Assembly (NCBI GenBank): GCA_009767595.1
Contig: VSDK01018595.1
Span: 63,064-127,063 of the forward strand
From: Symbiodinium kawagutii
Taxonomy: Eukaryota; Sar; Dinophyceae; Suessiales; Symbiodiniaceae
DNA length: 64,000 nucleotides
Direction: 5' to 3'
Shown: one piece after another, positions 1 to 9,222 of the stretch
Layout of the letters: each line of letters opens with the position of its first letter
Position numbering within the stretch: position 1 is the first letter of the stretch
Program-made: the position numbers and the translations under genes
Notes under the pieces: generated by a model
Seen by the model: the letters and a program-made list of their open reading frames with translations, nothing else
What the model was told of the DNA's origin: nothing
Database searches by the model: none

Positions 1-365
1 CCAAAAGGATTGATGAACCAGAGTCATTAACTATCTAATCCACCACGCTATCACTCAATAACCATACTTAATCATAGCACATACAGTAAATCATGAATTA
101 AACATGGGTACCCATCGCTAACCACCGTAGTTAACTAACCACAAATCAACCATAATCGACCACCTACCAGCCATACTCAACCACCTACCAACCATACTCA
201 ACCACTAATCAGCCATAACTGTAGTTAGCCACTAGTCAACCATACTTAAACCACTAATCAACCCTACTTAAACCACTAATCAACCCTACTTAAACCACTA
301 ATCAACCATACTTAAACCACTAATCAACCATACTTAACCACCCATCACCCATGTTTAACCCCTCC
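1..365. repeat. CCA-polarity low-complexity intron filler with 22-bp tandem units
   Basis: Degenerate AACCAT/CAACCA words fill this stretch. From about 247 to 343 they form four to five tandem copies of a 22-bp unit (CCACTAATCAACCATACTTA and close variants). No open frame of interest. It is the C-rich flank to the left of the GC island at 380-450. Confidence 0.85.
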
Positions 366-378
366 ATGCCGTCCTTTC

Positions 379-500
379 CGAAGCCGGGCCCCTGCCGCTC
401 CTGCTAAGCCTGCACTGCTGAGCGCCAGCATGGTCGAGGAGGTGCCAACAAGGTGCGTCAACCTGAACCAACGTGCAACGGATCCGCTGCGGAACCAAGG
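379..500. CDS. GC-rich exon candidate, strand unresolved
   Basis: A GC-rich island between C-rich filler on the left and AT/G-rich filler on the right. Plus strand: an open frame containing ALLSASMVEEVPTR ends at a GTGCGT donor-like site near 452. Minus strand: an AG|G acceptor-like site opens a frame with LTHLVGTSSTMLALSSAGLA, which is hydrophobic. Both readings are plausible and neither is recognised. The island is probably a short internal exon. Confidence 0.3.
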
Positions 501-950
501 GAACATGGGATCATGATCATGAACATGGGACTATCTTATGATTCTTATATGGTATATAATGATATATAATGGTTGTAGTATGACATATTATGGGATCATG
601 CAAATACTGGGAAAAGCATCTATAATGCTATAACAATTATTTAATGTAGCTAAATATATACATAACATATATATATAATGATAGCAAGGAAAATAGCATT
701 TAATAGCTAGGATCCGATAGCAAATATACGAATAACATATATCATATTATAACCACTCAGTATATAATGATAATAGTAATGATACTAATATTAATGAATA
801 ATCATGATGATCATGACGATCATGATATTTATAAATATATATATATATATATTCATTTATTAAAAATGGCTGTAAATGTTAAATCAAAACTGTTATGACC
901 ATTGTATTTATAACACATACATACATCAACAGGAATAAAGTTCTTTCCTG
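500..950. other. AT-rich intron-like sequence
   Basis: ATATAT and TATAATGG-rich sequence with GATCATGA runs. No coding-like frame, RNA gene or structured repeat could be seen. It leans to ATGG words, matching the polarity found to the right of other GC islands. Confidence 0.6.
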
Positions 951-1273
951 TAAAGGCTCGCGGGCCCCAAGACATCACAATGCCGCGGATCAAATTTTAG
1001 GTTCGTTTCGTATGGCCTGCGTGGCGGATCGAATTATCACCCCGTTTTAAATTAATAGACTACTAAAGCTCACAGGAGTGGTCCGTGGTCCGTGACAACC
1101 AAGAAAATCTGTTGTAGGAGTCTAGGGGAAAAAGGGTTATGCACCACGCAAGAGGAAAAACTTTTGTCCTGGTGGAGTATTATACAAGTATGTCATGAAC
1201 TAGAGATCGAGGTTCAATAAATAATACAGAGGTTCGATGTATGGTCTATTGGTACATCTAGCATAGAAAGTAC

Positions 1274-1383
1274 ATATGGGTGTTTCTCAAAATAGGGGTA
1301 CCTCCCAATCATCCAGTAGTAGTCATTTGTAGTAATAAACCCAGCATTTTTTGGGTACCCCCATTTTGAGAAACCCCCATATG
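1274..1383 (+). mobile_element. Family A inverted-repeat element (MITE-like)
   Basis: Reference description of family A. It is about 105-110 bp with terminal repeats close to TGGTGTTTCTCAAAATAGGG, each running into GGTACCCC or GGTCCCC. The asymmetric core reads AAATCATCC...AATAAACCAACCATTTT in the orientation called plus. This copy is flanked by TA on both sides (CATA before, TATG after), which suggests a TA target duplication as in Tc1/mariner-type MITEs. It has no coding capacity. Confidence 0.85.
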
Positions 1384-1429
1384 TATAAATCTATACGCGT
1401 GCACTTAAATTTATTCAGCGAGATCCCTT

Positions 1430-1530
1430 TTTGTCGGAAGGAGGGCGACCAGGGCGTCCAGGGCATGGGGCTGGGTGGATATGGTCATCCCCGCATGATG
1501 TTGGCAGTCCAAGTGCTCTGTTCATCAGAT
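1430..1530. CDS. GC-rich island, weak exon candidate
   Basis: A short GC-rich stretch between two family A elements. On the plus strand GDQGVQGMGLGGYGHPRMML is open. No convincing donor or acceptor pair could be chosen, and no family is recognised. Confidence 0.18.
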
Positions 1531-1596
1531 ACAACGACCCAAAAGTCAATGAAACTATATTTGTACATATGATAGATAAACATATTATAACATATT

Positions 1597-1687
1597 TTGG
1601 TGGTTTCTTAAAATGGGGAACCTCGAAATGGTTGGCTTACTACTATCAAAGGTCAATCAACGGACGCCTATGACTTGAGAAACCTAT
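1597..1687 (-). mobile_element. Family A element, diverged
   Basis: Left repeat TGGTGGTTTCTTAAAATGGG and core AAATGGTTGGCTTACTACTAT identify the minus orientation. The right repeat is eroded to TATGACTTGAGAAACC. Confidence 0.7.
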
Positions 1688-1995
1688 GATCCAAGGTCCA
1701 AGGCTGAGTGAGTTCGCCGTCTCCATGCCATGGGGTATGTCAATTGTTATCAACCCGGCTATATAGCAGGTAGGTCTTTGTTCCCGGAGAAACCATCAAA
1801 CACGAACTTACTACTGGCAAATCAAATGGTTGATGATATACTGATGTATCTTTAAAAAAATATATGCTTACTACTGAAAATATGATAACACAAAAAAACA
1901 TACATATACTGTACATCGTGGCACATCGTGCCACTGCCAATCACACATGTTGCATCTTGTTGCTGATTACTGATGTCAACTAATCATGCTTTACG

Positions 1996-2196
1996 ATGGC
2001 TCTCACCACACCTAGCAGGTCCACGCGCCACTCCTGCCATGGTGATGCCGAGATGCAAAGGGTCCTCCCCTGCAAGGATTCCGTTGAGATCTTGCTTGAA
2101 ACCAATGGCTTTCGCCTGGGTGCGCAGCTAGAGAAGGGGATGGGTGATCCCAAAAATTTTGGTGAACAAGGCGACCAACTGACACCCTGGTATTGA
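1996..2196 (+). CDS. Coding-like segment, unknown protein
   Basis: An ATG-initiated frame of 66 codons. From about codon 15 it has balanced composition (SVEILLETNGFRLGAQLEKG) and it ends at TGA. It lies 140 bp upstream of a second plus-strand coding-like block. It is not recognised and could be one exon of a retrocopy or transposon gene. The filler on both sides is AT-rich. Confidence 0.3.
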   Translation: MALTTPSRSTRHSCHGDAEMQRVLPCKDSVEILLETNGFRLGAQLEKGMGDPKNFGEQGDQLTPWY

Positions 2197-2334
2197 AATG
2201 GTGACTACAACCAGCTGTCACCGAATGGCTATTCATGGCTATTGAAGCAATTATTGAACCAACATGAAGCATCCATTCGGAAAACGGTTGTTAAGCATTG
2301 GATAGCTGGTTGGCTGATGGCTACCTGTTAGTGA

Positions 2335-2565
2335 AATGGCGGTCCACCAGCAGCGGAGCAGTGGTCTACGCGTCGTTTCCAAAGAGATGGCCTGGTGGTT
2401 CGGGTTGGGCCCGATGAGAACTTCTGGCAAGTCGAGGTTGCCACAAACTTTTTTCAGACCCTTCTTTGGAACCCCACCTTTGAAGAGACTCTTGTGGTAC
2501 ACACTTGGAAGCGTGACCAAGTGTACCAAACACAACCTTCGGAAAGGAAGTTTGCCGGGGTGTAA
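2335..2565 (+). CDS. Coding-like block, unknown protein
   Basis: A 77-codon open frame without its own ATG, ending at TAA. It begins just after an AG at the GTTAG site near 2331, so it could be an exon. Composition is strongly protein-like (VRVGPDENFWQVEVATNFFQ, then ETLVVHTWKRDQVYQ). No family is recognised. The overlapping ATG frame at 2336-2677 reads less well and is treated as its shadow. Confidence 0.35.
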   Translation, partial: NGGPPAAEQWSTRRFQRDGLVVRVGPDENFWQVEVATNFFQTLLWNPTFEETLVVHTWKRDQVYQTQPSERKFAGV

Positions 2566-2929
2566 ACTTGAATCAACCATTCTCAATCATCATTCGCCAC
2601 CTGTCACCACTACTGAGCTTGATGTGTTGTTTACCAAGCCATTGGCCGACTTCAGCCACAAGTATCAACCAGCTTAAGCAGCATAGCGCGATGACGATGA
2701 TAATCCGACTGGTTTGACAGGACGATTCCTAGCAAACAAACATCATCGATGTCAAGTCAACCCTTAATTGTTTGTGGTATTCTTGTTGAAAATCCTTTCA
2801 TATCAATTCATATCATCAGTGTTGTTGGTAAAATATCATGAACCATCAATGAAGGATCCAATGGTTGATACAACATCTACAACCATCGTTTGACCTATTA
2901 CCAAAAAACATCATGATCGTCAGGAACCA

Positions 2930-3010
2930 TGGACTTGTTCACCCATAAATCATCATGAACCATGATGAACCATCATGAACCATCATGAACCATCGTGAAC
3001 CATCAACCAT
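2930..3010. repeat. 10-bp tandem repeat AACCATCATG
   Basis: Five to six near-perfect copies of a 10-bp unit. It is a young local amplification of the same word that fills the introns in degenerate form, so it shows how the filler may arise. Confidence 0.85.
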
Positions 3011-3034
3011 CGACACTGTTTCACCACTTCATTC

Positions 3035-3165
3035 GTTTCGTCGTTCAGCCAGCGGATCCATCTGAGACTCCCGAACCGGGCCCACTGGAACCTGAGCCCG
3101 AGCGTGGTGTTTTTTTTCGCCCCGGCAGCTACTTGCGGATCAGTTCCCTCGGCTATCTGGTTGGT
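3035..3165. CDS. GC-rich exon candidate next to a family C element
   Basis: Plus strand: FVVQPADPSETPEPGPLEPE, then RISSLGYL, runs directly into the GTTGGT terminus of the family C element at 3157. Minus strand: TLGLRFQWARFGSLRWIRWL is equally open and starts after the other C terminus (ACCAACCAG). Both readings use an element end as a splice boundary. The strand cannot be settled from sequence alone. Confidence 0.3.
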
Positions 3166-3256
3166 GGTTGAACCACCCCTATGAAAATGTGCTTGTCAAC
3201 CAACCAATTGTTTGTAACTACTAGGGAAAGTAAAATTGCTTAAAACCACCAACCAG
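3157..3256. mobile_element. Family C inverted-repeat element (introner-like)
   Basis: Reference description of family C. It is about 100 bp with ends CTGGTTGGTGG and CCACCAACCAG. The core contains TGTCAACCAACCAATTG and ACTAGGGAAA. The left end supplies CTG|GTTGGT and the right end ACCAACCAG|G, so the element has intron boundaries at its extremities. No coding capacity. Confidence 0.7.
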
Positions 3257-3770
3257 GTAGTCGAACTGTGTGTTTTTGTTGTTTTTTATTGTTGAAGACT
3301 GCCATTGTCTCCAAACATTCTGTCTAAGTCGAAGGGAATGCCTGCAAACATGTGATCAGACCTGACTTCACCTCCATCTTGGACAGTACATCACTAGCTG
3401 TTGGCGAACCATTGTTAGTGGTTTATTGATTTATACATATATATGTATATATAAAAATACGCACATATGTACATATATTTATATATACAACTATATATAA
3501 ATATGCATCACTCATGAGTGGGATTCTCCCAACCTGTAACAGTCAGGCGGTGGTGTTTGATTTTTTGGGCTGGTGGACCCCGTAGATGGTCCAGGGTGAA
3601 ACCAAGTGAGGTCTGTCCATCAGTACAAGTTGCAGCCGCCCCAAATGGTTGGTTTGCCGGGTTTGCCAAAAACACATCCAGAAAATATCGCAAGCTTGGG
3701 ATGTTTGGGAGCAATAGGTTCATTTTTAGATAACCATCCATGGACTGAATCTAGAAAGAAACCTAAAAAA

Positions 3771-3883
3771 TGGCTGTGGGTCAAAACCCCGTACCCCTGG
3801 TTCCCCATCATTAACCATTGGTTTCCTTGTTATTGTTGGTTATTAACCCCCATTATTGGTTGGTTAATATTGACCCATAGCCA
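3771..3883 (+). mobile_element. Family B inverted-repeat element (introner-like)
   Basis: Reference description of family B. It is about 113 bp, with both ends carrying TGGCTRTGGGTCAA as an inverted repeat. The core reads CCCCATCATTAACCATTG...TTGGTTATTAACCCCCATTATTGG. On either strand the element starts TGG|GTCAA and ends TTGACCCAYAG|CCA, so it carries a GT donor-like and an AG acceptor-like site. Several other copies are flanked by TA. Confidence 0.85.
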
Positions 3884-3938
3884 AATTGCACAGCAACTGG
3901 ACCCAACAGCAGGCGCCCATGGCATTCCTCCGACTCAC

Positions 3939-3986
3939 AGGTGGACCAGCCACCGTGGATCGGCAGCCAAGACGCTGCATGCAGCC
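3939..3986 (-). CDS. Exon candidate, unknown protein
   Basis: The minus strand has an acceptor-like CAGCAG|GG and an optimal donor-like CCT|GTGAGT enclosing 48 bp. The best frame reads AACSVLAADPRWLVHL. A longer minus frame (KVALLVAAAGLHAASWLPIH onward) stays open to the family B element at 3883, entering its TATGG|GTCAAT end. The element could therefore be the following intron. Confidence 0.35.
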
Positions 3987-4045
3987 CTGCTGCCGCCACC
4001 AGTAACGCGACCTTGGTTGTCAGCTTATGAGCGATACCTCCCATT

Positions 4046-4145
4046 CGGTGGGTTCTCAAGAACCCCGAAAAATCCTTGGATTATCATTATACATGGTTGA
4101 TAACCTGGATGATAACCGGGGTTCCCCCAGCTATTGAGAAACCAG
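4046..4145 (-). mobile_element. Family A element, old copy
   Basis: Recognised by GGTGGGTTCTCAAG at the left, GGATGATAACC in the core and CCCCCAGCTATTGAGAAACC at the right. The terminal repeats have drifted strongly. Confidence 0.55.
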
Positions 4146-4780
4146 CATTTTGATGTTTTTTGGCCAGCCAGGTCACACTTTTTCAACAGTCATTTTCATG
4201 AACAACACGTGTAAGGCATCACCCCCAATATTATCATCACCGATGGGGAAAAAATGAAAGGTTGATGACCGTCCCTTCATGTATAGTGAAATAGCTATAT
4301 TTGGTCCATAAACAGTGTCCCTCGAAGTAAAGTCTTAAAAGTGTTCACCACTCAAATGACATGTCTATCGCGCAGGTTTTGTGGTACCAGCATTTACCCA
4401 CGCACTCATAAAGTCCCAATCAACAAGAAATTGGCAAACAACCAATCAATTGTACAGCAGTTCAAAACAAAAATCATTACACATCTACAAGAACTGTAGA
4501 AGGGCAAGTCATCCATCATCACCACCACAAGAATCATCACTACCAGCAAGAACAAAGAACAGTCTATAATTCAACAACAACCCTCAATTTAACAATCACA
4601 TCAGCAACAGCAACCAGCCACCGGAGAAACATGAGTAATCATCCTTAATCAGTCTATCAACCATTGTCAACCATGATCAACCAGTATACTCACATATTCT
4701 CTATCATTCTTCATTGTTCTACCTCAGTATTTATCATCATTAGTAATTAAACTGCTCGATTGTATCATTCTTAGTCAGCT
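4146..4780. other. AT-rich filler, C-rich polarity increasing to the right
   Basis: From about 4560 the plus strand is dominated by CAACA, AACCAG and CAACCAT words leading up to the GC island at 4828. The frame at 4381-4569 has the low-complexity composition of the repeat and is not considered a gene. Confidence 0.6.
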
Positions 4781-4827
4781 GAGATCTTTGGCTGTCCTTC
4801 CATGGTTCCCCACTCAGGCTCCCGTAC

Positions 4828-4889
4828 TCGTTCCCAGGGTTCCAAGTGCGTCCACAAACCCGTCTGTCGTGCGATCCAATTCGTGGCAC
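4828..4889 (-). CDS. Exon candidate, unknown protein
   Basis: A pyrimidine-rich stretch ends at CCGAG|GTGCC. The downstream boundary is ACGA|GTACGG. The 62-bp interval in phase 1 reads CHELDRTTDGFVDALGTLGT without stops. A longer frame on the same strand (LPHLHDLLTTSVPCRGATNW...) is also open and ends at TAA near 4770. C-rich filler to the left and G-rich filler to the right fit an exon. Not recognised. Confidence 0.35.
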
Positions 4890-4957
4890 CTCGGCAAGGC
4901 ACCGAAGTCGTGAGCAAGTCATGGAGATGCGGGAGGTTAATCATATTGTCAATCATA

Positions 4958-5059
4958 TGGCTATGGGTCAATATTGACCAACCAATAATGGGGGATATTG
5001 ACCAACAATAATAAGGGAAAACAATGAACCAGGGGGTACGGGGTTTTGACCCACAGCCA
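4958..5059 (-). mobile_element. Family B element with TA flanks
   Basis: Complete copy in reverse orientation: TGGCTATGGGTCAA at the left and TTTTGACCCACAGCCA at the right. It is flanked by CATA and TATG, consistent with a TA duplication. Confidence 0.85.
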
Positions 5060-5508
5060 TATGGTCTTATCAGGGATTAGTGGTTTTGGAGGGATTTCAC
5101 ATACAATGGTTAATCAAAAGGTAATATAGTGGTTGATCTGGTGGTAGATGATGGTGGTTGATCATGGTAGTTGAAATGGTGAATTAGTGGTCTGAGAAGT
5201 GGATAGCGGTAGTTGATAGTGGTTAACTATATGGTGATTCATTTGGGTTTTACAGGGGATTAATGGCTTCGTCGGAGATTTCTTCTGGGTTTTAGAGGGG
5301 AAAGCATGTTTAAGCATCGATGAACCCATGGTTTGTGGTTTTAGAGGGGCTTTGCAAGGGTTACCAGAGTGATAGCTTATAGCCATGAATAAGGGTTTTG
5401 GAAATGGAAGTTGGTAGGTGACAATGGTGGTTGATAGAGTTAATCACACTGCTTTGTATAGAGGATTAATGGTTTTAGAGGGATGTAAAGGTTAATTCTC
5501 AAGCCATA
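5060..5508. repeat. TGG-polarity low-complexity intron filler
   Basis: Dominated by GGTGGTTGAT, GGTAGTTGA and GGGGATTAATGG words. It is the G-rich right-hand flank of the exon candidate at 4828-4889. Confidence 0.75.
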
Positions 5509-5586
5509 GGGAACACCAACAAACGGGGTTCATGAAGTCCATTACTACCAATGGATAATATTGGATGATTTGGGGGTACCCCCCGC
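5509..5586 (-). mobile_element. Family A element, partial
   Basis: The core (CCATTACTACCAATGGATAATATTGG) is shortened here to its diagnostic ATTGGATGATTTGGGGGTAC half. The outer part of the right terminal repeat is missing. Confidence 0.55.
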
Positions 5587-5808
5587 CATTTTCCATCACC
5601 ATTTTCTTATGTAAATTCAAGTACTGAGATCCATGGAGTATCATCATCTTTCAGTATCATCGGGTAACTCTATTCATTAACTACCATTGAGTCATCATTC
5701 ATTATCATGACTTATCAGGGCGGTCCTATCCTGAGTTGTGACCAACTATCATTCTCATGACCTATAATTATTTAAGTAACATGGTCTATCATCTATTCAT
5801 CCTCAACC

Positions 5809-6048
5809 TTGCTCATCTGCCATCTACCAAGGCGGGTCAATGGCAAAGGGCTGTTGCGACCAAAAACATATCGGGATCAGCAATGGGGTCAACGTGAATT
5901 GTGGTTGTGTGAGTTTCAAGATATGCGATGTGGCATCAATAAAGTTGACGCACATCTGTACATCAACAAAGAAAAACCGTATATCGAAGCAATGACATAC
6001 ACCGTATTATATATATATATATGTGCGGGTGTCGTTTCTCTTGGCTGA
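5809..6048 (+). CDS. Coding-like frame, doubtful
   Basis: A 79-codon frame with balanced composition over its first 60 codons (RPKTYRDQQWGQRELWLCEF). The last part is TATATA repeat and meaningless. No splice sites or family are evident. It may be a transposon remnant beside the element that starts at 6058. Confidence 0.22.
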   Translation: MLICHLPRRVNGKGLLRPKTYRDQQWGQRELWLCEFQDMRCGINKVDAHLYINKEKPYIEAMTYTVLYIYICAGVVSLG

Positions 6049-6057
6049 AGTTGGAAG

Positions 6058-7188
6058 AACAATAATCCCTTCTTCCTATTACTAACCCCCCCCCCTCCCC
6101 AAATACTAAGCACCCCAAGGGGTCTCTTGTATTAGGGGGGGGATTTAATATTAGAGGACCCTAATATTAAATCTGGGACCCTAATAATAAAAACCATTTG
6201 AGCGTTGAATATTTGCCTTTTTAAATTCTTTATTAAAACCTATTCAAAAATTGCAAAAACCAACTGCACGAAGGGGACCCTAATATTAAATCTGGGACCC
6301 TAATAATAAAAACCACTTGAGCGTTGAATATTTGCCTTTTTAAATTCTATATTAAAACCTATTTAAAAATTGCAAAAACCAACTGCACGAAGGGGACCCT
6401 AATATTAAATCTGGGACCCTAATAATAAAAACCATTTGAGCGTTGAATATTTGCCTTTTTAAATTCTTTAAAACCTATTCAAAAATTGCAAAAACCAACT
6501 GCACGAAGGGGACCCTAATATTAAATCTGGGACCCTAATAATAAAAACCATTTGAGTGTTGAATATTTGCCTTTTTAAATTCTATATTAAAACCTATTCA
6601 AAAATTGCAAAAACCAACTGCACGAAGGGGACCCTAATATTAAATCTGGGACCCTAATAATAAAAACCATTTGAGCGTTGAATATTTGCCTTTTTAACTT
6701 CTTTAAAACCTATTCAAAAATTGCAAAAACCAACTGCACGAAGGGGACCCTAATATTAAATCTGGGACCCTAATAATAAAAACCATTTGAGTGTTGAATA
6801 TTTGCCTTTTTAAATTCTTTAAAACCTATTCAAAAATTGCAAAAACCAACTGCACGAAGGGGACCCTAATATTAAATCTGGGACCCTAATAATAAAAACC
6901 ATTTGAGCGTTGAATATTTGCCTTTTTAAATTCTATATTAAAACCTATTTAAAAATTGCAAAAACCAGCTGCATGAAGGGGACCCTAATACTAAACCCCC
7001 CTAGGCCAAGGGGTTTTTAATACTAGGGGGTAAAAACGTTGCTTGGGGCATGTTGTTTCCTTTTAAGTTTTCAATTGCCACAATTAAAAATACAATTGAC
7101 CAAAACCAAACAAATCCAGAAGTGGACCCCCAAGGGGTTTTTTTATAATTGGGGAGGGTTTAGTAATAGGAAGAAGGGATTATGTTTG
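6058..7188. mobile_element. Inverted-repeat element carrying an internal tandem array
   Basis: The outer ends are inverted copies: ATAATCCCTTCTTCCTATTA at 6062 and its complement ending near 7184, followed inside by CTAA(A)CCC. Further inward, both sides carry short CCCCAAGGGG-type palindromes (6108-6140 and 6995-7150). The interior is almost entirely a 115-120 bp tandem array. No transposase frame is present, so this is a non-autonomous DNA element whose middle has been amplified. Confidence 0.75.
6155..6990. repeat. Tandem array, seven units of 115-120 bp
   Basis: Unit landmarks are GGGACCCTAATATTAAATC, GGGACCCTAATAATAAAAAC, GAGCGTTGAATATTTGCC and CAACTGCACGAAGG. Length varies at one place, where TTCTTTATTAAAACC, TTCTATATTAAAACC and TTCTTTAAAACC alternate between units. 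Each unit carries the motif GGGACCCTAATA twice, 20 bp apart. Confidence 0.93.
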
Positions 7189-7495
7189 TTTACTCAAGTG
7201 GCTGCTACATCTGCTTTTGTGATGAATTAACATAACTCACATCAAACGTACGTACAATCAGAACAATACACTTGATCTACAGTATAACCAAAATCTTTCG
7301 GCGTCATCTATCGACATCAGGATACGTTTTTCCTTTCTCCTACAAGGAAACGAAAGGCTTCCAAATGGATTTGAATCTTCATAATTCACTTTGGTTAATA
7401 CTTCTCCATATTTCACCTTGTCTTTAAGGCCAATAATTCTCCATGATTCACCTTGACTGCCATTTGGTGAACGGCCACTCCTGGTAGCTCCTCAC

Positions 7496-7596
7496 CAAGC
7501 AGCTCCCTCCCAACCACCCTTCCACCACCAATGATCTTCCGTGTCGCCCCACGTAGCGTCAGCGCGGCGCGCGCTTCGCTACCAGCTGGGGAGGTC
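7496..7596 (-). CDS. Exon candidate, unknown protein
   Basis: Acceptor-like CTCTCAGAGAG|GACC after a pyrimidine-rich run and donor-like CTTG|GTGAGG enclose 101 bp. Phase 1 reads TSPAGSEARAALTLRGATRK and on to GRELL with no stop. The plus strand offers a rival: MIFRVAPRSVSAARASLPAG ending at GAGAG|GTGAAG (7607). C-rich filler to the left (7240-7450) and G-rich filler to the right (7640-7780) mark this as an exon position in either case. Confidence 0.38.
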
Positions 7597-8065
7597 CTCT
7601 CTGAGAGGTGAAGTCGGTGGAGGTTGGTGCTCCAAAGTAACCACTTTGATGGTTGATTTTAGGGTGCAACAACCAGCAGTTGTGATAACCAGGGGATTAA
7701 CTTGTTGTTCATGGGGGATAATAACCAACAGTAATGGTCAAAGAACTATTGGGGGTGGTTGTTAATTGATAAGGTTACAGGGTGTAAAAAACAACAACAG
7801 CAGGGAGTATCATAGTCAATGATGGGTAAACTTCGAGGTGAAACCATGACAACTTGTTGATTTTTTTTGATGCCACCAGGTTAAATTGCCGGAGTGTAAA
7901 TATTGTGAAAATGAACAGGAGCAGTCTGGTTGAACAACACTAGTAATGTAAAATAAATAAATGTTCATTACAATAAAAATGCAAGAATGGTACAATTCAA
8001 AAAAAGTTCGTAGTGATTGTTGAATCTTTAATAATATTGTACGCTGCCCAACCAATAATTGCCCG

Positions 8066-8090
8066 GTCCCCTATTTTCAAAAACCGATCT
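8066..8090. mobile_element. Family A terminal fragment
   Basis: A solitary right end (GGTCCCCTATTTTCAAAAACC). The remainder of the element is not found nearby. Confidence 0.4.
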
Positions 8091-8165
8091 ATGATGTTGC
8101 TTGGTTGTATATTATGATTAAATATGTTTTCCCTCAAACTCAAATTCATCCAAATTCATCCAAAT

Positions 8166-8540
8166 TTAGAATAGGTTTTGATTTGACTGTTTTATTTGTT
8201 TATCCCGCTTGTTAATTGCATCTGCTGATTGTGCCAAAACCATATACAATGAATGCAATACGCCAAGCTGTTTGATACCCCTACTGGTACTTATACAGTA
8301 CAAACAAATGAACTTGGGCGAATTCAGTAATAGTGTCTCTGGAATAGTCTTATTTTTTTGAGAAAGGTTTTCATTTATTTTTCCAGGAATGTTTGATCCA
8401 GCTAATTGTTGCAACATGTTCAAGTGCTGTCTAAAAAGGAGGACCAATTCGGAGATTGAATCATCACCACTTTTCATTTTAACGGTTTCTTTGAATAAAG
8501 AGCGGGTGAATGATTGAGGAGTCGGGTCATCCTGTTGCAC
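8166..8540 (-). pseudogene. Coding-like block, unknown protein
   Basis: A 124-codon frame ending at TAG/TAA-rich sequence. Composition is protein-like although AT-rich (SFTRSLFKETVKMKSGDDSI, LVLLFRQHLNMLQQLAGSNI). It lies between G-rich filler on the left and the larger minus-strand block at 9223-10510, and may be the 3' part of the same decayed gene. Not recognised. Confidence 0.35.
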
Positions 8541-8892
8541 GATATCCCTTCAGAACTACTATGTGTCCCTGTCCTTACCTTGCCGAGGGGGTCTCGTAAT
8601 AAGGGAAACCTGCAGTGGCTAAATGGTTTTTCACTTCACAATGGTTTGTTGCGGTGATACAGAAAATTGGATTAGTGCTTACTTGATGGCCAGCTAAATT
8701 GATAACAGCAAACAATGACTAATAATTTTGGCGCAAATGGTTATATAATCAAGCGTCAGTAAATTTTCAGTTCTTAGATTCATTACTGTTTACATCGTTG
8801 ACTTAAGTGGTACTGTTAGTTAGTGATAAATCATGGTAGTTCATTAAACTGGGAAAGTCTTCCAAATTGATGAATTATAACAAACATTACAA

Positions 8893-9156
8893 GTGGTATT
8901 CAATCATCCATGGTTAGCCAATGCATCTGGCGCAGTGAGTTTTTTTGATTCGTCTGAAGCATTCGTATCGACGCATGGCGGCATGATGCAATCCGGAGCC
9001 CGCTGGTCATGGACAAGACGCAATCCCCAAGAAACGGCAATTTTCAATTTTCTGGCTTACCAGAACATAACTGGCTTGTTTGTTTACGATCCAAAATCAA
9101 AAATTCCGTTGGCTATTTTTGGTTCTTCTTGTACTGCTTATTCTTATTGGCCATGA
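8893..9156 (+). CDS. Coding-like frame, doubtful
   Basis: An 87-codon frame with plausible composition (ANASGAVSFFDSSEAFVSTH). It lies between two minus-strand coding-like blocks, so it may be a chance frame opposite a decayed part of the minus-strand gene. Confidence 0.2.
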   Translation: MVFNHPWLANASGAVSFFDSSEAFVSTHGGMMQSGARWSWTRRNPQETAIFNFLAYQNITGLFVYDPKSKIPLAIFGSSCTAYSYWP

Positions 9157-9222
9157 AAAACAATGAATGGCAAACAGTTCTTGGCCATGGCCACCCATTA
9201 TCAAGCATGATGTTATTGGCCG

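Noticed and set aside
3606..4100. 164-codon plus frame.
   Set aside because: It reads straight through a family B element and part of a family A element, and its composition follows theirs.
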